A stretch of DNA of 64,000 nt, from NCBI RefSeq assembly GCF_037126465.1, contig NC_088203.1, forward strand, positions 81,254,168 through 81,318,167, written 5' to 3'. The position numbers were made by a program, and so were the translations under genes. This DNA comes from Ornithodoros turicata. Lineage: Eukaryota > Arthropoda > Arachnida > Ixodida > Argasidae. The notes under the pieces are model-generated. The model was not told the origin of the DNA, ran no database searches, and worked only from the letters and a program-made list of their open reading frames with translations. Below, in pieces: positions 11,475 to 22,613 of this stretch; positions within the stretch are counted from its first letter, which is position 1, and each line of letters starts with the position of its first letter.

Positions 11475-11801
11475 TTGCTGGGTCTTTCACCTACTGATTC
11501 GGCTACTTTTGCCTTTTTAACTCCTGGTGTTAAAGGTATTTTCACGCTAGTCCGATACAAGTCTCTTATTCTTATGTATAAACTATTGCATAATATGGTT
11601 CATTCTTCACTGATATCAATAACTTTCTTTGCTGGGATGTACTCCTTAAGGAATAATGATTTCTGTGTTCAATCACCGCAACCACGTACTAATTACGGTC
11701 TTTTTTCCTTTCGATATGCTGCAGCAAAGTTCTGGAATGAGCTGTCAGTAGAAATTAGGGGGGCAGGTAGCCTCAGAATGTTTAAACGCATGCTTTCATG
11801 A
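11475..11801 (+). pseudogene. CR1/L2-type LINE ORF2 C-terminus
   Basis: GVKGIFTLVRYKSLILMYKL, RTNYGLFSFRYAAAKFWNEL and FKRMLS match, block by block, the end of the longer LINE protein at 46,960-49,167 (GVIPIFSLVKIQVTVLMHKM, RTDYGLYSFCYVGSKLWNQL, FKNRVREYF). It is a 5'-truncated copy of a related subfamily, with about 150 nt of 3' UTR following. It lies 200 bp from an oppositely oriented endonuclease fragment. Confidence 0.75.
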
Positions 11802-11939
11802 ATTATGACTTTTTCTTCTCTTCTACTTGGTATTGTGTAATTTATCTTGATGAGGTCGATGATGTCTTTGTTGGGGGAACATGATGGTGACTCTGGTTTT
11901 TTTTTCTATTTTTGGTATTGTGCAAGTTTTTGACGATCA

Positions 11940-13028
11940 TGAGGTTTGTGTCAGTCTCTGTATACCTTGTATATAAAATAGGGCCGCATAACAGGTTTCA
12001 CCTCGCGGTCCTATCACAATGTCATGTATGAAAATTGTGTGGTAATAAAAAGAAATCCACATCCAAATCCTCCTCGACGCATAGGCGGGGCAACTTCGCC
12101 AGTCATCCTGGCGGCTACTGTGGTACAGGGAGCATCCCAATGAAGGCTACTGAGGAATGCTCGTGTGGTTTCCGCGGCGCGTACTTCGTGACTACCCTAT
12201 TCCCAGATTAGGACGGACCGCACACCTCTCCCTCTCCTGTACCACAACCACATTTCCCCGTTTTTTCACCCTTCCCTCTACTCCCTTGCATGGCTGCACC
12301 GAGCCGCCACCCAGGAGCAAGCTGACCGCATCTCCCTCAAACACCATTCCCCTGTCTCTACGATGCATACGTCACCAACTTCGTCCGGCTAAGGGCGCAT
12401 TCTACCTTGTAGACCTTGAGCGCGACTATCTTGTAATTCTTGTTTGCTAGCCCCTTGACCTTTCCCCTTTCTTTCTTTCTTTTTCTTTTTTCTGCCAATA
12501 AATTCACCCCCCCTTGTTTGCTAAGATAGCTTCGTCATTTCTCGAGTAGCTGGCGGCACCGCGGCACTTCGGTTGTCCTCTCTTTGGTACACTCTAAATC
12601 ATGTGACAGACATCTGCCAGTTAAAAAAGTTCCCTCACAAAGTGCAGCCGGTACACAGCCGTAACCGTCTGGAAGCAGCCGTAACGGTTATCAAATAGCA
12701 AGCACAGCGATCCTCATCGCCAAATTTCAGCAGGTACAAAGCCGTCACGTTGGTATGAAACGGCTTTGTGCCCCCTGAATAATATGTGTGCCTCCTGAAC
12801 CTTGCACTCGTGTGCTTGTTGAATAACGCGTGCGCCGGCTGAATATGCGTGCCTTCGTTGGAGCTTACTACGTTGTTCCGCGCTCCGCCAGTAAGGAGTG
12901 ACACGGCACAAAGTATTCTCTCGCAGTACGTTCCTTCCCGCTTCCCGCTTTCTTGACGCTGTCTGCGTTGCAACCTCGTCTTTGAGAAGGATATATGACA
13001 CCTTGCTTTTTAAGTACAGGTCTCATGT
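11940..13028. other. Intronic/repeat DNA, no gene recognised
   Basis: From 12,150 to 12,510 the plus strand is pyrimidine-rich and ends in (CTTT)n plus an AATAAA, resembling the 3' end of a retroelement, but no conserved protein motif was seen. The rest has only short unrecognised frames. Confidence 0.35.
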
Positions 13029-13117
13029 TTGCTTAAGGTAAGCCAACCTAGCTTTGATGCATCGTACGACGCCTGGGTTTTACTCGTGTTTAACAATCGA
13101 AGTACATTCTGTTTCAG

Positions 13118-13715
13118 ACGGTGGACGCATTGCAAATGGCGGCAGGAGAGGATCGGCTGCATCGGTGAAGCGACGATGTACATTATACAAGCGAGGTTAA
13201 TTGTATTCTTTCGTTATAGGTGACCGTGGGACTGTATCGATTTGTGAGGAGGTGAGTTACAAAATGGAGTACTATTCCAGCATTAACGTTGAAACAATAC
13301 CTTCGATATATCGTGATATTCACTTCGGTTTCTTTACAGGTTGTTTCCTGTCTCAACGGTCACACATACGCGTGAAAGATTGCAACTGCTTCTCACATGG
13401 AATTGGTGTCTGTTGCCACTTGTTGGACAATTGTTCCTCGGCCATTTAGTTTGAGGAACCGTTGTGTTCGTCACTAAGGGTCTTCATTGAGCTTCCAGTG
13501 CCAGCCTGTTCGAAGTTTCGAGGATTGTGTGTTCGGCGTTTGGAGGACTGCCTGGTGCATCGGATCATCGGATGGCTTGTGTGTCCGTGCAACGTGTGCT
13601 CCATATGTGTGTGTTGGGATTAGTGAACCGTGTACGCTTTCCATTCGGCAAACTATGATGTACTGTATGCAATTTAAAGGTATGTGCAAGCCAATAAAAT
13701 TTGGTGTTTCATGTT
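13118..13715 (+). ncRNA. Possible spliced non-coding transcript
   Basis: Three exon-like segments can be delimited on the plus strand. The first is 13,118-13,195 (acceptor CTGTTTCAG, weak donor GTTAAT). The second is 13,220-13,251 (acceptor TCGTTATAG, strong donor GTGAGT). The third starts at 13,340 (acceptor TTTCTTTACAG), with AATAAA at 13,693-13,698. No long frame crosses the joins and no protein family was recognised. It would be a transcript nested antisense in the macroglobulin intron. Sequence signals alone cannot prove transcription. Confidence 0.3.
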
Positions 13716-15418
13716 CGATGTGCTTGGAGCATTTTCTTCCTTGCCTTTTCTTTTTTCGCGAAGCGTGGAGGTAATTTTTCTGTTAGGGAACTCGAGAGGC
13801 GCAATGTGTTTCGCGTATTAGTGGGTACAAGTAACCCTTCGATAGGTCCGGTACACTGTGGCTCCTGCCGTCAGCAGGGATTTCGTACCAGTTGCTTCAG
13901 GGGGCACCTGCAGCTTTCGCAGGCACCGCGTGCCCCTTGAAGTCATGTGGCGCATTTTTAAAAAAATGTGCCAGTTGATCAGACGGCACCTATCCGTCAC
14001 TGGGTTTAGAGTGTAAGAGAAACACACCACAAGCCTTCCAATGTCGTGGTAGGTTGATCCAGGTCTTCGAGACTGCGAGGACGATGCAAGCCGCCAGTGC
14101 CAGGTCAGTCGCTATGTCGGTACCATGTGCATTGTGGCTCTGCACCTTAAGTGTCTCCATAGTTGTCGTTCCCCTTGGCCTGCTGCATTTTGTTTTGTCG
14201 AAAACCTCGAGAGTAGTAGGTAGTGTTTTTTTTTTCCTTATTTTTTTGGTCTACCGCGCGGACACCTTGCATTGTAGATGAAGTTGGTGCTGTTTGTAGT
14301 TTTCGTGAGGCACTCTCGCCCGCTAAAAGGGGGGTGTAACGTTTGGAAGACCGACGGTCTGCCTGCCTAGGATGGCGGCGCGACACTCGAACCCCGCGCT
14401 CGCCTGCCGGTCGCGGCAGTCGCGGCACGTTTCAGCTGGCGTCTCGACATCTCACCACGGCTCGCGCAGCCTCAGCCTCGCACTGACCTCTCCTGGAACT
14501 CTGAGAAATTCGGCTCCCGTGCCGGTCGCGGCACCAAAGGACCACGATTTCGACAGCGCCTCACTTTCTTCTCCGCTCTTCTCGGGCTAACGGATCATCG
14601 TTCCCGTCACTCGCCAGCTGTGATGCTTCGCCAACGTGTGCCGTGTCGTGAACCTGCTCAACCGTGCATGTCATCCACGGTCGCCCTCGTTGTGCTTCTC
14701 CAGCGAAGTCGTGGTTTTCTTCGGCTTTATCGCCGCTCCGCGTCTGAAGGGGGTCGTGGGGCGGACCGTGGACAACGACAAGGACGGACACGCGCTTGGA
14801 GCTCCTGTTCCTGAGTTCTACCGGCACCGTCCGTGAGGCCACGACCATCTGCACGCTGGGACATTCCATCATCGCCGGTCGGGTGTGGAGGAAGACCATG
14901 GTCCTCTACAATGCGCTCCAAAGAGTACAGTGACTTTAGCAAGAAGTGGACGCGTTTGCAGGCGAAAGCTGTGTATCTGCACGAGGCCTGGCAATCTAGA
15001 GTCGGGTTTGCCGTCGGGATGGACGCAAATCATGTGTGATCACAAAGGACGAACTGCCCTCGGTCTCCTGCAATGCTGTCGGTGTTGACTGTGCGCCAAA
15101 GAGTGCAATGATTTTTTTTCTCTGCTGCCCTAGCCGGTTTGTGCTCTCGCTGTCTGTTAGTCCGCTGCACACTAAAACAGGCATGCATGTAGAGTAGATG
15201 CGTACATGTACTGGTCCCTGCAAAAGTTTACGGAATGCAGCGAGTGGTGTAGTTTTTTTTTCTTCAGCGCGATCACGCAGTGGCTCGCAGGACCAGGTTC
15301 AGGAGTGTGGACAAGTGCGGCGTTGGTAGCGACACAGCGCGGTTTTTCATTGAACTGATCACGCAACCTGAACTACAGTGGTATATCGCTACCAGTGTAG
15401 TCGTCCACCCCTCTGGCG
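13716..15418. other. GC-rich stretch, no gene recognised
   Basis: From about 14,340 to 15,060 base composition rises clearly above its surroundings, with many CpG. Several overlapping frames of 60-110 codons exist on both strands, as expected in GC-rich DNA, and none shows a known motif. It could be a CpG-rich repeat or a regulatory island; nothing decides between these. Confidence 0.35.
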
Positions 15419-16540
15419 GAGTAAACTATGGTGGGCTAGAAATACGGGTGTGCCAATCGGCCTATCTAGTGCATGGGGAAGGGGGCTCCCTCAAATGAAG
15501 GATACATCGATTCGTCGCTCGCAGCGAACCATGCGGATTCTCCACGAACTACAAAGGAAAACTAAGTCTCCGCCTGTGTCTCCGTGTAAGCAATAAAACA
15601 TTTTTGATGTCCAAGCTTTCTTCAGCGGCAACTGTTCCTTCTGCTTGCATTTATGGTTGTCAATTAGGGGACAGTTCGTCGAAGTCGTCACGTGACAACG
15701 GCAGACGGGTGTGCCTAATGGCACACACCTTAACGTCTCGATGTGATAACACATGCCATGCTGTGGATGTTCGTTCGTCACCTTATCAGTAAAGCGCGTG
15801 GGCGTGGACATGCTTTGATTCCCAAGTTCGGTGAACAAGAAAATAAATAAGAAAAAAAACGCTATCTAGTCTACTTCTTACTTCGACAGACGTAAAATGA
15901 TTCTCGTGGAATAACATTGCACTGGTGAAAATATTTCTAACATTTCTAACATAGAGCGAGATCAGTAGACAGCAGAATGGTTCCTGTTGTGGTTTCACAG
16001 TGTACTAAGGGCCACAACAGATTTCGTTCGTCAGTTTGTTATACTATACGAGCGACTCGAAAGTATCGTCGATTCGCCTATCTTCACCTGCTGAGAATCT
16101 TTGTCACTGTTTTGCGGCGTTTCGTATGAAACCTGTCCGTCGTGCCGTAAGTGATAAGTCGCAAGACATGCCACTGTTGTCATATGGTACTGTGTTAATG
16201 CTTGATAGAATAGATTGCTGTATAGAGTTTCTTGTTGCGTCGGGCTGCCTCAGTTCAAAAGCAAACAAATAAAAAAGCAGTGAAGGCCAGTCGCGGTGAT
16301 ACCTGCAACAAAGCAACTGATAACGAGTGACTCGTGTCCTTGTTTGTCCGTATCCCAAGCACTGACATTCGCACACCAGCGCTCTTGGGCAAACTGTAGT
16401 TGAACATCACGTGACTTAGGAAAATCCGCCAGAGCGCGGCCCTATCGCGGACTTCAGCGTCCCCGGAGCATCCTTCATTTTTGGGTACCTGAAAAACGTG
16501 CCGATTGGCACACCCGTATTTCTAGCCCAGCATAGTAAAC
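15419..16540. repeat. Pair of inverted repeat copies
   Basis: The block tgggctagaaatacgggtgt + gccaatcggc with flanks 'gtaaactatg' and 'aaatgaaggat' occurs forward at about 15,419-15,505 and inverted at about 16,465-16,540. The arms lie about 1 kb apart and similarity is limited to roughly 80 bp. The block is probably two insertions of one dispersed repeat, or the ends of one element. Confidence 0.55.
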
Positions 16541-17046
16541 GCTCCAGCTTGTAAATGCTCGCCGTCAGGGCGTAGCGCTGAAGGAAGCGTGCACCACTCA
16601 CGCGTTCCGTAAACTTTTGTCGGAATCTGTACGCTAGACATGTTTCATTAGCGTTATTCGAGGAATACCAGCTGCAATCACCTTAACAAATGTTCGCTTG
16701 AGGTTTTCTCAGTTTGAAAAAGAGTACAGTGGAAGACGGCACTATACTTGCTGTCGTATATGCTCATTGCCTTTCCGTCTTTTCCGTCTTATCTCCTTAT
16801 TGAATACAGAGGTTCAATTACCGTGCGAAAATATCTTTAACCTCTCACGGCATGCGAAGCATGATGATGTTCTACTGGGCACAACTGTGCTTGGAAGTGT
16901 TGTGCATGAAGTCCTCCTCAATGGTAGGAATTTCGCTTGTTCCGTCCACGAAGACGTTAACTCACAATACTCGAAACTTCCTTTATGTGTAACCTCTACC
17001 GTTTCAAAAATAATACTTCTCCAGATTGACAGTTGGATTGACATAC

Positions 17047-17127
17047 CTGTGACGTATACGTGACCAGTTGCTGGGTAGCCAGGAAGGGTTGTCGTATCAC
17101 AGACGGACCTCCGTCTGACGTTGCTGT
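17047..17127 (-). CDS. Thioester-protein/A2M family gene, CUB N-part exon
   Basis: An 81-nt exon of class 1-1. VCDTTTLPGYPATGHVYVTG corresponds to '[23 protein letters not shown]' of A2M, the strand pair before the thioester domain. The acceptor is GTCGTTGCACAG and the donor is a perfect GTATGT. The upstream junction gives E-D-SNV, and the downstream junction completes VTG-D at the start of TED exon 1. An alternative acceptor 4 nt further in breaks the phase. The exon lies almost 19 kb from the previous constitutive exon. Confidence 0.75.
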
Positions 17128-18036
17128 CTGTGCAACGACCCCACGGCAAGTGGTCAGAATGGTTACCACGCTGAGAAGACACTTGACGGATAGAGTAAAC
17201 TAAACATGACACTACCGGGTGCACTGCCGAGGGAGGACCTCGATATTCCCGGTTGCGAAATTCCCTATCTCGAAATTCACGTTCGCGAAAGAAGGAGAAT
17301 CAAGGAGAATGCACGATTGCTTCGCATGATGTTATGCCATGTTTAAAAGCACAACATCACTATTTAACCACCCAAATCCACGGGTTTTTGACGTCTAGCA
17401 AAGTCTTTTTAGCGAACGAAAGCCAGGTTTGAGCGACCGTTAGGCGTAGTGGGGCGGGACATGACGGAACAGCACGTTAGTTAGTTTAATATTCGCTTAG
17501 TCCAAGTTCGGTTTTTGCATTTCGATGTCCAGGTTAGTCTAAGCTCGCTGTTGGCAGCTTTCCGGGCCCGGCTGTGCGTTTTATAAGATAACATTTCTGT
17601 ACAGTAGTCTATTTCACAACGGGGATTTCGATCACTTTATTTCGAGGTACACCCACTGCGGAATCTCGATTTATGTTGGAACTACGTTTTGTCGTTTTTT
17701 GTACTTGCCAGTGACAGTGCTTAGCGTGCATGACAACGGTGATTAGTGGAGATGACTGACCAAGCAGAGGCTGCAAAATTTAGCTTTCAATGTTCTTCTC
17801 ATTCGCGCTAATGTAGTCACGTTTTTCGCTTCACAAGGCGGTGCTGAAAGACCCCGTACAAACATCACAGCAGCATCCTGTGCCGGAATTTTTCGTCTTC
17901 AGCACCGATTTCACCAAATGAGCTAGGGGAGCTATGATATATTAATATATTAGCTCAGTTACTGTCTTCGGGTAGAGGAGCCAGCTCATCCGTCAAGTGA
18001 GAAAATAATGCAGAGATTCAATTTGCAGAAAGTAAT
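17128..18036. other. Intron, nothing recognised
   Basis: No gene was seen. A short AT palindrome lies near 17,933-17,960. The rest is unassigned. Confidence 0.5.
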
Positions 18037-18362
18037 GGCGTATTCCATTGGCAGAGCAGATTTTCCCCGCGCTGGGCGGGGTTTGAGTGCATGCTCCCTG
18101 CGGGGTCACACGGGTTTGCTTCGTCAATGGAATGCTAAAAATCGTTCGAGGTACGAAGCACGCGCTTCGCATAGCGCGTGAGCACGTGCATTCCCGGGTT
18201 AGCTTTGGCCTCGTGGGTCAAAAACTATTGCTCTTTCGAGTAAACGTTTTGCCCTTACTCCGCCAATGAAACATTCGGCGTCTGACACGATTCTGCAAAT
18301 GGAACAGCTTTTGTCCCTTCTGCGGGCAAAAATTGGACCCAGCTCTGCCAATGGAATGCGCC
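18037..18362. repeat. Nonautonomous TIR element
   Basis: The ends GGCGTATTCCATTGGCAGAG and, inverted, GGCGCATTCCATTGGCAGAG are nearly identical (one mismatch in about 21 bp). The body is 326 bp, with further internal matches (ccaatggaa motifs) and no coding potential. Confidence 0.65.
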
Positions 18363-18625
18363 AGACGATTTTTTTCTTCTTGCAATGATAAAGGGTTGTC
18401 TCGATAACGCTTAAAGTGAAGTAGGTGTACTAACGTTACACAACACGCTTTCAGATCTTTCTTTTGTTTCTTTTTAGCTGGAAGGTGTGTTTGCATAAAA
18501 TTCCGTCTTCCAGTGCGTTCTAATCGTCTCAGGTAGCTATTCTCAGAAATAGAAAATAATGCAAAGCTCAACTGTTATTTATTACGCTGCAGAAGAAGAC
18601 CTGCACGTTCCAGGAGCAGAACATA

Positions 18626-19610
18626 CAGGGCGTCCCAGAAAACGTGTCATGGAATTCTAATTTAAAAAAAAATACGCCACCTAGAACCATACGGTCAACG
18701 GCATTTGTTCTTACTAGAGTTTTGCCACCTCGTAGTGACGTGCATGTCACGTAACCCAAGTTTAATTATGTAAATGTTTGCTTAGTGAACTCGGAAATTT
18801 GCCAAGTAAATGCCAAGTAAATTTCCAAGTAAATGTCACAACATTTTTACCCCACCAACATGAAGAGCGTGCCGGATTTACTCAAATTAATGATATTTGA
18901 TGGGGATATTCAGGATCTATCCTATCGGGAAAACATAGCCGAACATCATGCTTCTCGGAGTACTTGAGTGTAACGAGCGAGGACTTTTTGAGCGCAATCG
19001 CTGTCAGGCCGACTAACGCAGGTTGGAAATCCAGCCCACAGAGTGATAGTAGAAAAATTGGGCCAGGGAAAGTATGGTCCCAGCCCAAGCCGGACGGGAT
19101 AAGCTATGCCTGTGTTATCTCTTTCTACCATGCCGGTGTGGGCTGGGTTTCCAACCTGGTGGTGGTGTGATGTTTTAAGGAAGATGAGTGGAGTCAGCCC
19201 GGTCCGTGAGGTGGTCTCCAACCTCCTTTCGTCGGACTGACAATTATTGCGCTGAAAAATTCGTCGAGCGCTATCCTCTGGGAGCTCAGTAGAGCATGGT
19301 TGGTAGCAATTTTTGCCGTTCCGATAGCTCCTCAACATTCCTGTAAATTATCATTAATCTGAGTAAATTCTGCACGTTCTTCACGTTGGCAGGGTAAAAA
19401 AGTGACATTTACTAGGTAAATTTCCGAGTTCCGTTCGCAAAAATATACGTAATTAAACTTCGGTTACATGACATGCACATCAGGAGGTGGCAAAAAAAAA
19501 AAAAACTAGCAAGAATAGATGCCGTTGACCGCATGATTCTACGTGGCGTAGTTTTTTTCTTCTCTCTTTTTTTAAGTAAAATTCAATGACACGTTTCCTT
19601 GGACACCCTG
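18626..19610. mobile_element. TA-flanked foldback element in copy A
   Basis: The ends CAGGGCGTCCCAGAAAACGT and, inverted, CAGGGTGTCCAAGGAAACGT begin arms of nearly 300 bp. TA borders both sides (18,624-18,625 and 19,611-19,612). Copy B of the duplication has the uninterrupted sequence with a single TA at the matching place (gatcTAacatctcc), so the insertion and its TA duplication are directly visible. A second, inner foldback with 'ggttggaaatccagccca' arms lies in the loop. No transposase frame was seen. Confidence 0.75.
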
Positions 19611-20048
19611 TATACATCTCCGCTTTTGTTCTTTTTCCAATCACTCAATCAAAGGTATAGTACTCAGCGAACCAGTGAGTAAATGTTAAGGGAAGAAGCT
19701 CAGGACCAGAGTCGCCGATACTTCGAACACTGTCTTCGAGACTGTCTGGAGAGAGACGCTGCTCAGAAGGACAATCCCTGAAGTTCGAAATATCGGCGGC
19801 CCTCGTCCTGCGGTTCTTCCCTAACATGCAAGTTCCGTCGGAGGGTGGGGAGTGGAAACGTTGGATAGACGAGCGGTGTGCCGTCCTATGCTGGCGGCAT
19901 GTTGCTCGTGGGAGTGGGAAAAGGGACGTTATGCCGGTAGACGCTAAAGGTGTCAGTCCTGTGAAATTGTGAAGATGCAGGAGAAAACGCGAAAACCTTA
20001 CGATATCTACTTGAATTGAAGGAACGGCTCAGATTAAATTCGACTTAC

Positions 20049-20111
20049 GTCCCTTTCCAGTCGCAGCGCCACCAACAGTGCCAGGGTCCGCATACTCTCC
20101 AGTCTCTTTTC
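20049..20111 (-). CDS. Candidate cassette exon A of the macroglobulin gene
   Basis: A 63-nt exon candidate of class 1-1, reading (G)KETGEYADPGTVGGAATGKG in the frame set by the neighbouring exons. The acceptor is TTTTTCCTTCCTGAAG and the donor GTAAGT, both shared with the related 54-nt candidate at 26,657-26,710. Its length differs from that one by 9 nt, a multiple of three. It lies between the 35.8-kb and 17.1-kb exons, whose junction is also phase 1, so inclusion or skipping keeps the frame. The LINE tail ends only 40 nt upstream of its acceptor, which could affect its use. No family homology was recognised in the peptide. Splicing is inferred from sequence only. Confidence 0.4.
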
Positions 20112-20384
20112 CTTCAGGAAGGAAAAAGAAGATCAGATGCACGAGCAATAGTTTGTTTGTTTGTAACGAAAAAAGGAGGCGAAATTGCACTCGTCTCCCG
20201 ACTTGTTGCGCTACTCCTAACATAAACACTCCCCGCCCCACACTCCCCCAAAATACTTATCATGTGCTCTACTCGCAAGTTCGCTATTCACTATGCACAT
20301 GTTCACGATTCAGAAGTCCAGTATTCACAATTATCCGGTATTCCCATGTTCACCAGAACTCCACTATTCACAATTATCACAACA

Positions 20385-21400
20385 TCATGCACAAAGGATC
20401 CTAAAAGGAGGTGTCCGACAGAATCGTCCAGGTTCTTTGGGGCGATGTTTTGATGTGCCTGAGGGCCGCGTGGATTGCGAAGAGCTCGGCTTCGGTGGAG
20501 GAGGTGGTATGGGAGAGCTTGAAAGCTGCGCGATATTATCGTGCGGGACGTAGATGGCTGCAGTGGCCCCATCAAGTGTTACCGATCCGTCTGTATAGAT
20601 CGCTTGACGCTGTTGATGCTGCGCTGATAGGTGTTCGAGGACGAGCTGGCGCGCAACGGCTAACGTGCCTTCCTCTTTCTTCCTAGGCCAGGGACGCTCG
20701 TCAATACCTGGGGCTTGGCGAGGGCCCATAAATGAGGGGCGTAGGATACACCTGAAGAGCGATCCGGGAGGACAGCCTTAAGCCTGCGGACGGCGGTGGA
20801 AGACGCTCTCGTATGCTTTCATGACGTCTAGGAAAACTGCTGCTGTGAGCAGCCCTTCAGACCGCGCTTGCTGGACACTGGAGACGATGTCTATCACGGT
20901 ATCGATGGATGACCTGCCCTGCCGGAATCCAGCCATGGCCTCCGGGAAGTACCTCATGCTTAAAAAAAAAAAAAAAACAGCTTAGCCGTGAGTGAATCAT
21001 GCGCTCCATCGTCTTCGACAAACAGCAGCAGTAAGGGCGATCGGCCTGAAGGTGTCAATATCATGAGGTGATTTCCCGGGTTTTAGGATAGGGACACCAT
21101 TGCGGACTTCCCCTTTGGAGGCACCGTCCCTGTGCGCCACGAATCATTGTAGATTTGCAGAAGCAGATGACGTCCGCGCAAGGAAAGATTACGTAGGGCC
21201 TTGTAGGTGATCTGATCAGGGCCTGGGGAGGTATGTAGTGATGAATGTCTCAAGGCTGATTCCTGCTCAGGAAGCGAGAACATCTGATCGAGCGAAGGTT
21301 CCGCCGGTAGGACATCCGCCACAGTTATGTCTCGAGCGGACTTTAAACCGTCGGTAGGCAACGATGTTAGTCTGCCGCAATATTCCTCGGTCAGCTGCAT
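20385..21400 (-). pseudogene. I-type LINE RT and RNase H remnant
   Basis: On the minus strand the RT start is recognisable (SPGPDQITYKALRNLSLRG), followed after a frame shift by ILKPGK and by GFRQGRSSIDTVIDIVSS with VFLDVMKAYESV. The catalytic YADD region is missing. The sequence then jumps to an RNase H start (QAIYTDGSVTL) and a later STEAELFAIHAAL block in another frame. Stops and shifts make it non-functional. Confidence 0.75.
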
Positions 21401-21553
21401 CTCTGAGCGACCCGTGGCTAAAGAGAGCGAATGGAATGGGTTGCGTTGGGTAACCGGCTCGGCTAGCCTGTTCAGCGCCGTCCAGACTCGGGATAGCGGT
21501 GTGCGCGGAGATAGGGACGAAGCGAAGCTCCTCCAGTGGTCCCTAGCCAGTTT

Positions 21554-22330
21554 CTAGAGGTGCCTCTGAACCGCTTTCTGTATTCGTTTGGCCTCTTGGT
21601 TGTGGGTGGGAAGACGGGAGCGGCGGGCGCGCCTTCCAGCCCTACGGTGTATCGCAAGCAGCCTGGCGTACTCTGTATCAACGGCGGCAAATTTCACGAT
21701 AAGTTGGAAGACGCTTGTGGCACTGCGAGTGGCGCCGACCACCGCGCGGCAGAAGTCGTGGTGACTAGCGTGCCCTAGCTCAGCGAAGCTAGCCTCGAAG
21801 GCAGCCCTATAGTTGCTCCAGTTAGTCTTTCTGACGGTGCGCCTCAGCTGAGCCCCCGGCGCGCCGCGGACGTTGATTAGCAGGGGAAGGCGATCGCTTC
21901 CAAGGGAGTCAGCGTCGACCTGCCAGGTGAAGCGTTGTACAATCGAGCCAGACACTGCTGTGAGGTTCAAGCAATTTGATATAAGCGGGGACTGTACAAT
22001 CGTCGGGGAGCCATCATTGAGGAGGTGGAGGTCCATGTCCTCGAAGAGCACAGCGAGTCGTTCTCCCCGTGAGTCCAAGCGTGCGCCCCCCCCCCCCCCA
22101 GCCGGTATGTCTGATCGGACGAAAATGGCCGCTCGGATTCTAGCATTGTTGGGCTGCGACACGAAGATGATGTAGTTGGATAGGCGAAAGTCGTCCCGAG
22201 TCCCACATTCTGAAATACACATTACTGGGTATTGATGCCTCCACGCGAACCGGCGGAACCCTGAGAGCTTCGTCTGAAGGCTTCTTGCGTTCCATTGGAA
22301 AATCGTGGTCGTTTGATATTGTACTGCCAT
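21554..22330 (-). pseudogene. I-type LINE ORF2 endonuclease part
   Basis: 258 codons. TTTIFQWNARSLQTKLSGFR and CISECGTRDDFRLSNY are the N and E blocks of the apurinic endonuclease. AVLFEDMDLHLLNDGSPT shows an in-frame deletion: the segment that normally lies between, including the SD/GDFN block, is gone. The end (WSNYRAAFEASFAEL and following) is the linker toward RT. Endonuclease activity is not expected. Confidence 0.8.
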
Positions 22331-22613
22331 GTGGCACGAGGAAGAGCGGTAGCTCGATCCGGCCGTGCCTACCGGCTACGTGCCGGGTGCACAGAAGTGG
22401 GAGAAATTAGTTTCTGTAAGTGCAAGATCGATCGGACTTCCGGGAGTGCTTTGCACTCGGGGCATGCAGTGATGATGGCCCTCAGAGCTGCAAAGAGCAG
22501 CTTAACCACCACCATCTGTATATCGACGGAGTCGTGGGCCGTTGTTTGGGCCGGAGGCTCTCGGCGGACCTTCGGCGTATAAGTTGCCTGACTGCTTCCG
22601 GCTTCAGACGTCG

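Noticed and set aside
12635..13001. Two overlapping minus-strand frames of about 95-112 codons
   Set aside because: No motif, no splice context, and compositional bias similar to flanking repeat DNA.
14561..14899. Minus-strand 112-codon frame in the GC-rich stretch
   Set aside because: GC-rich DNA keeps several frames open at once here; plus-strand frames of equal quality overlap it.
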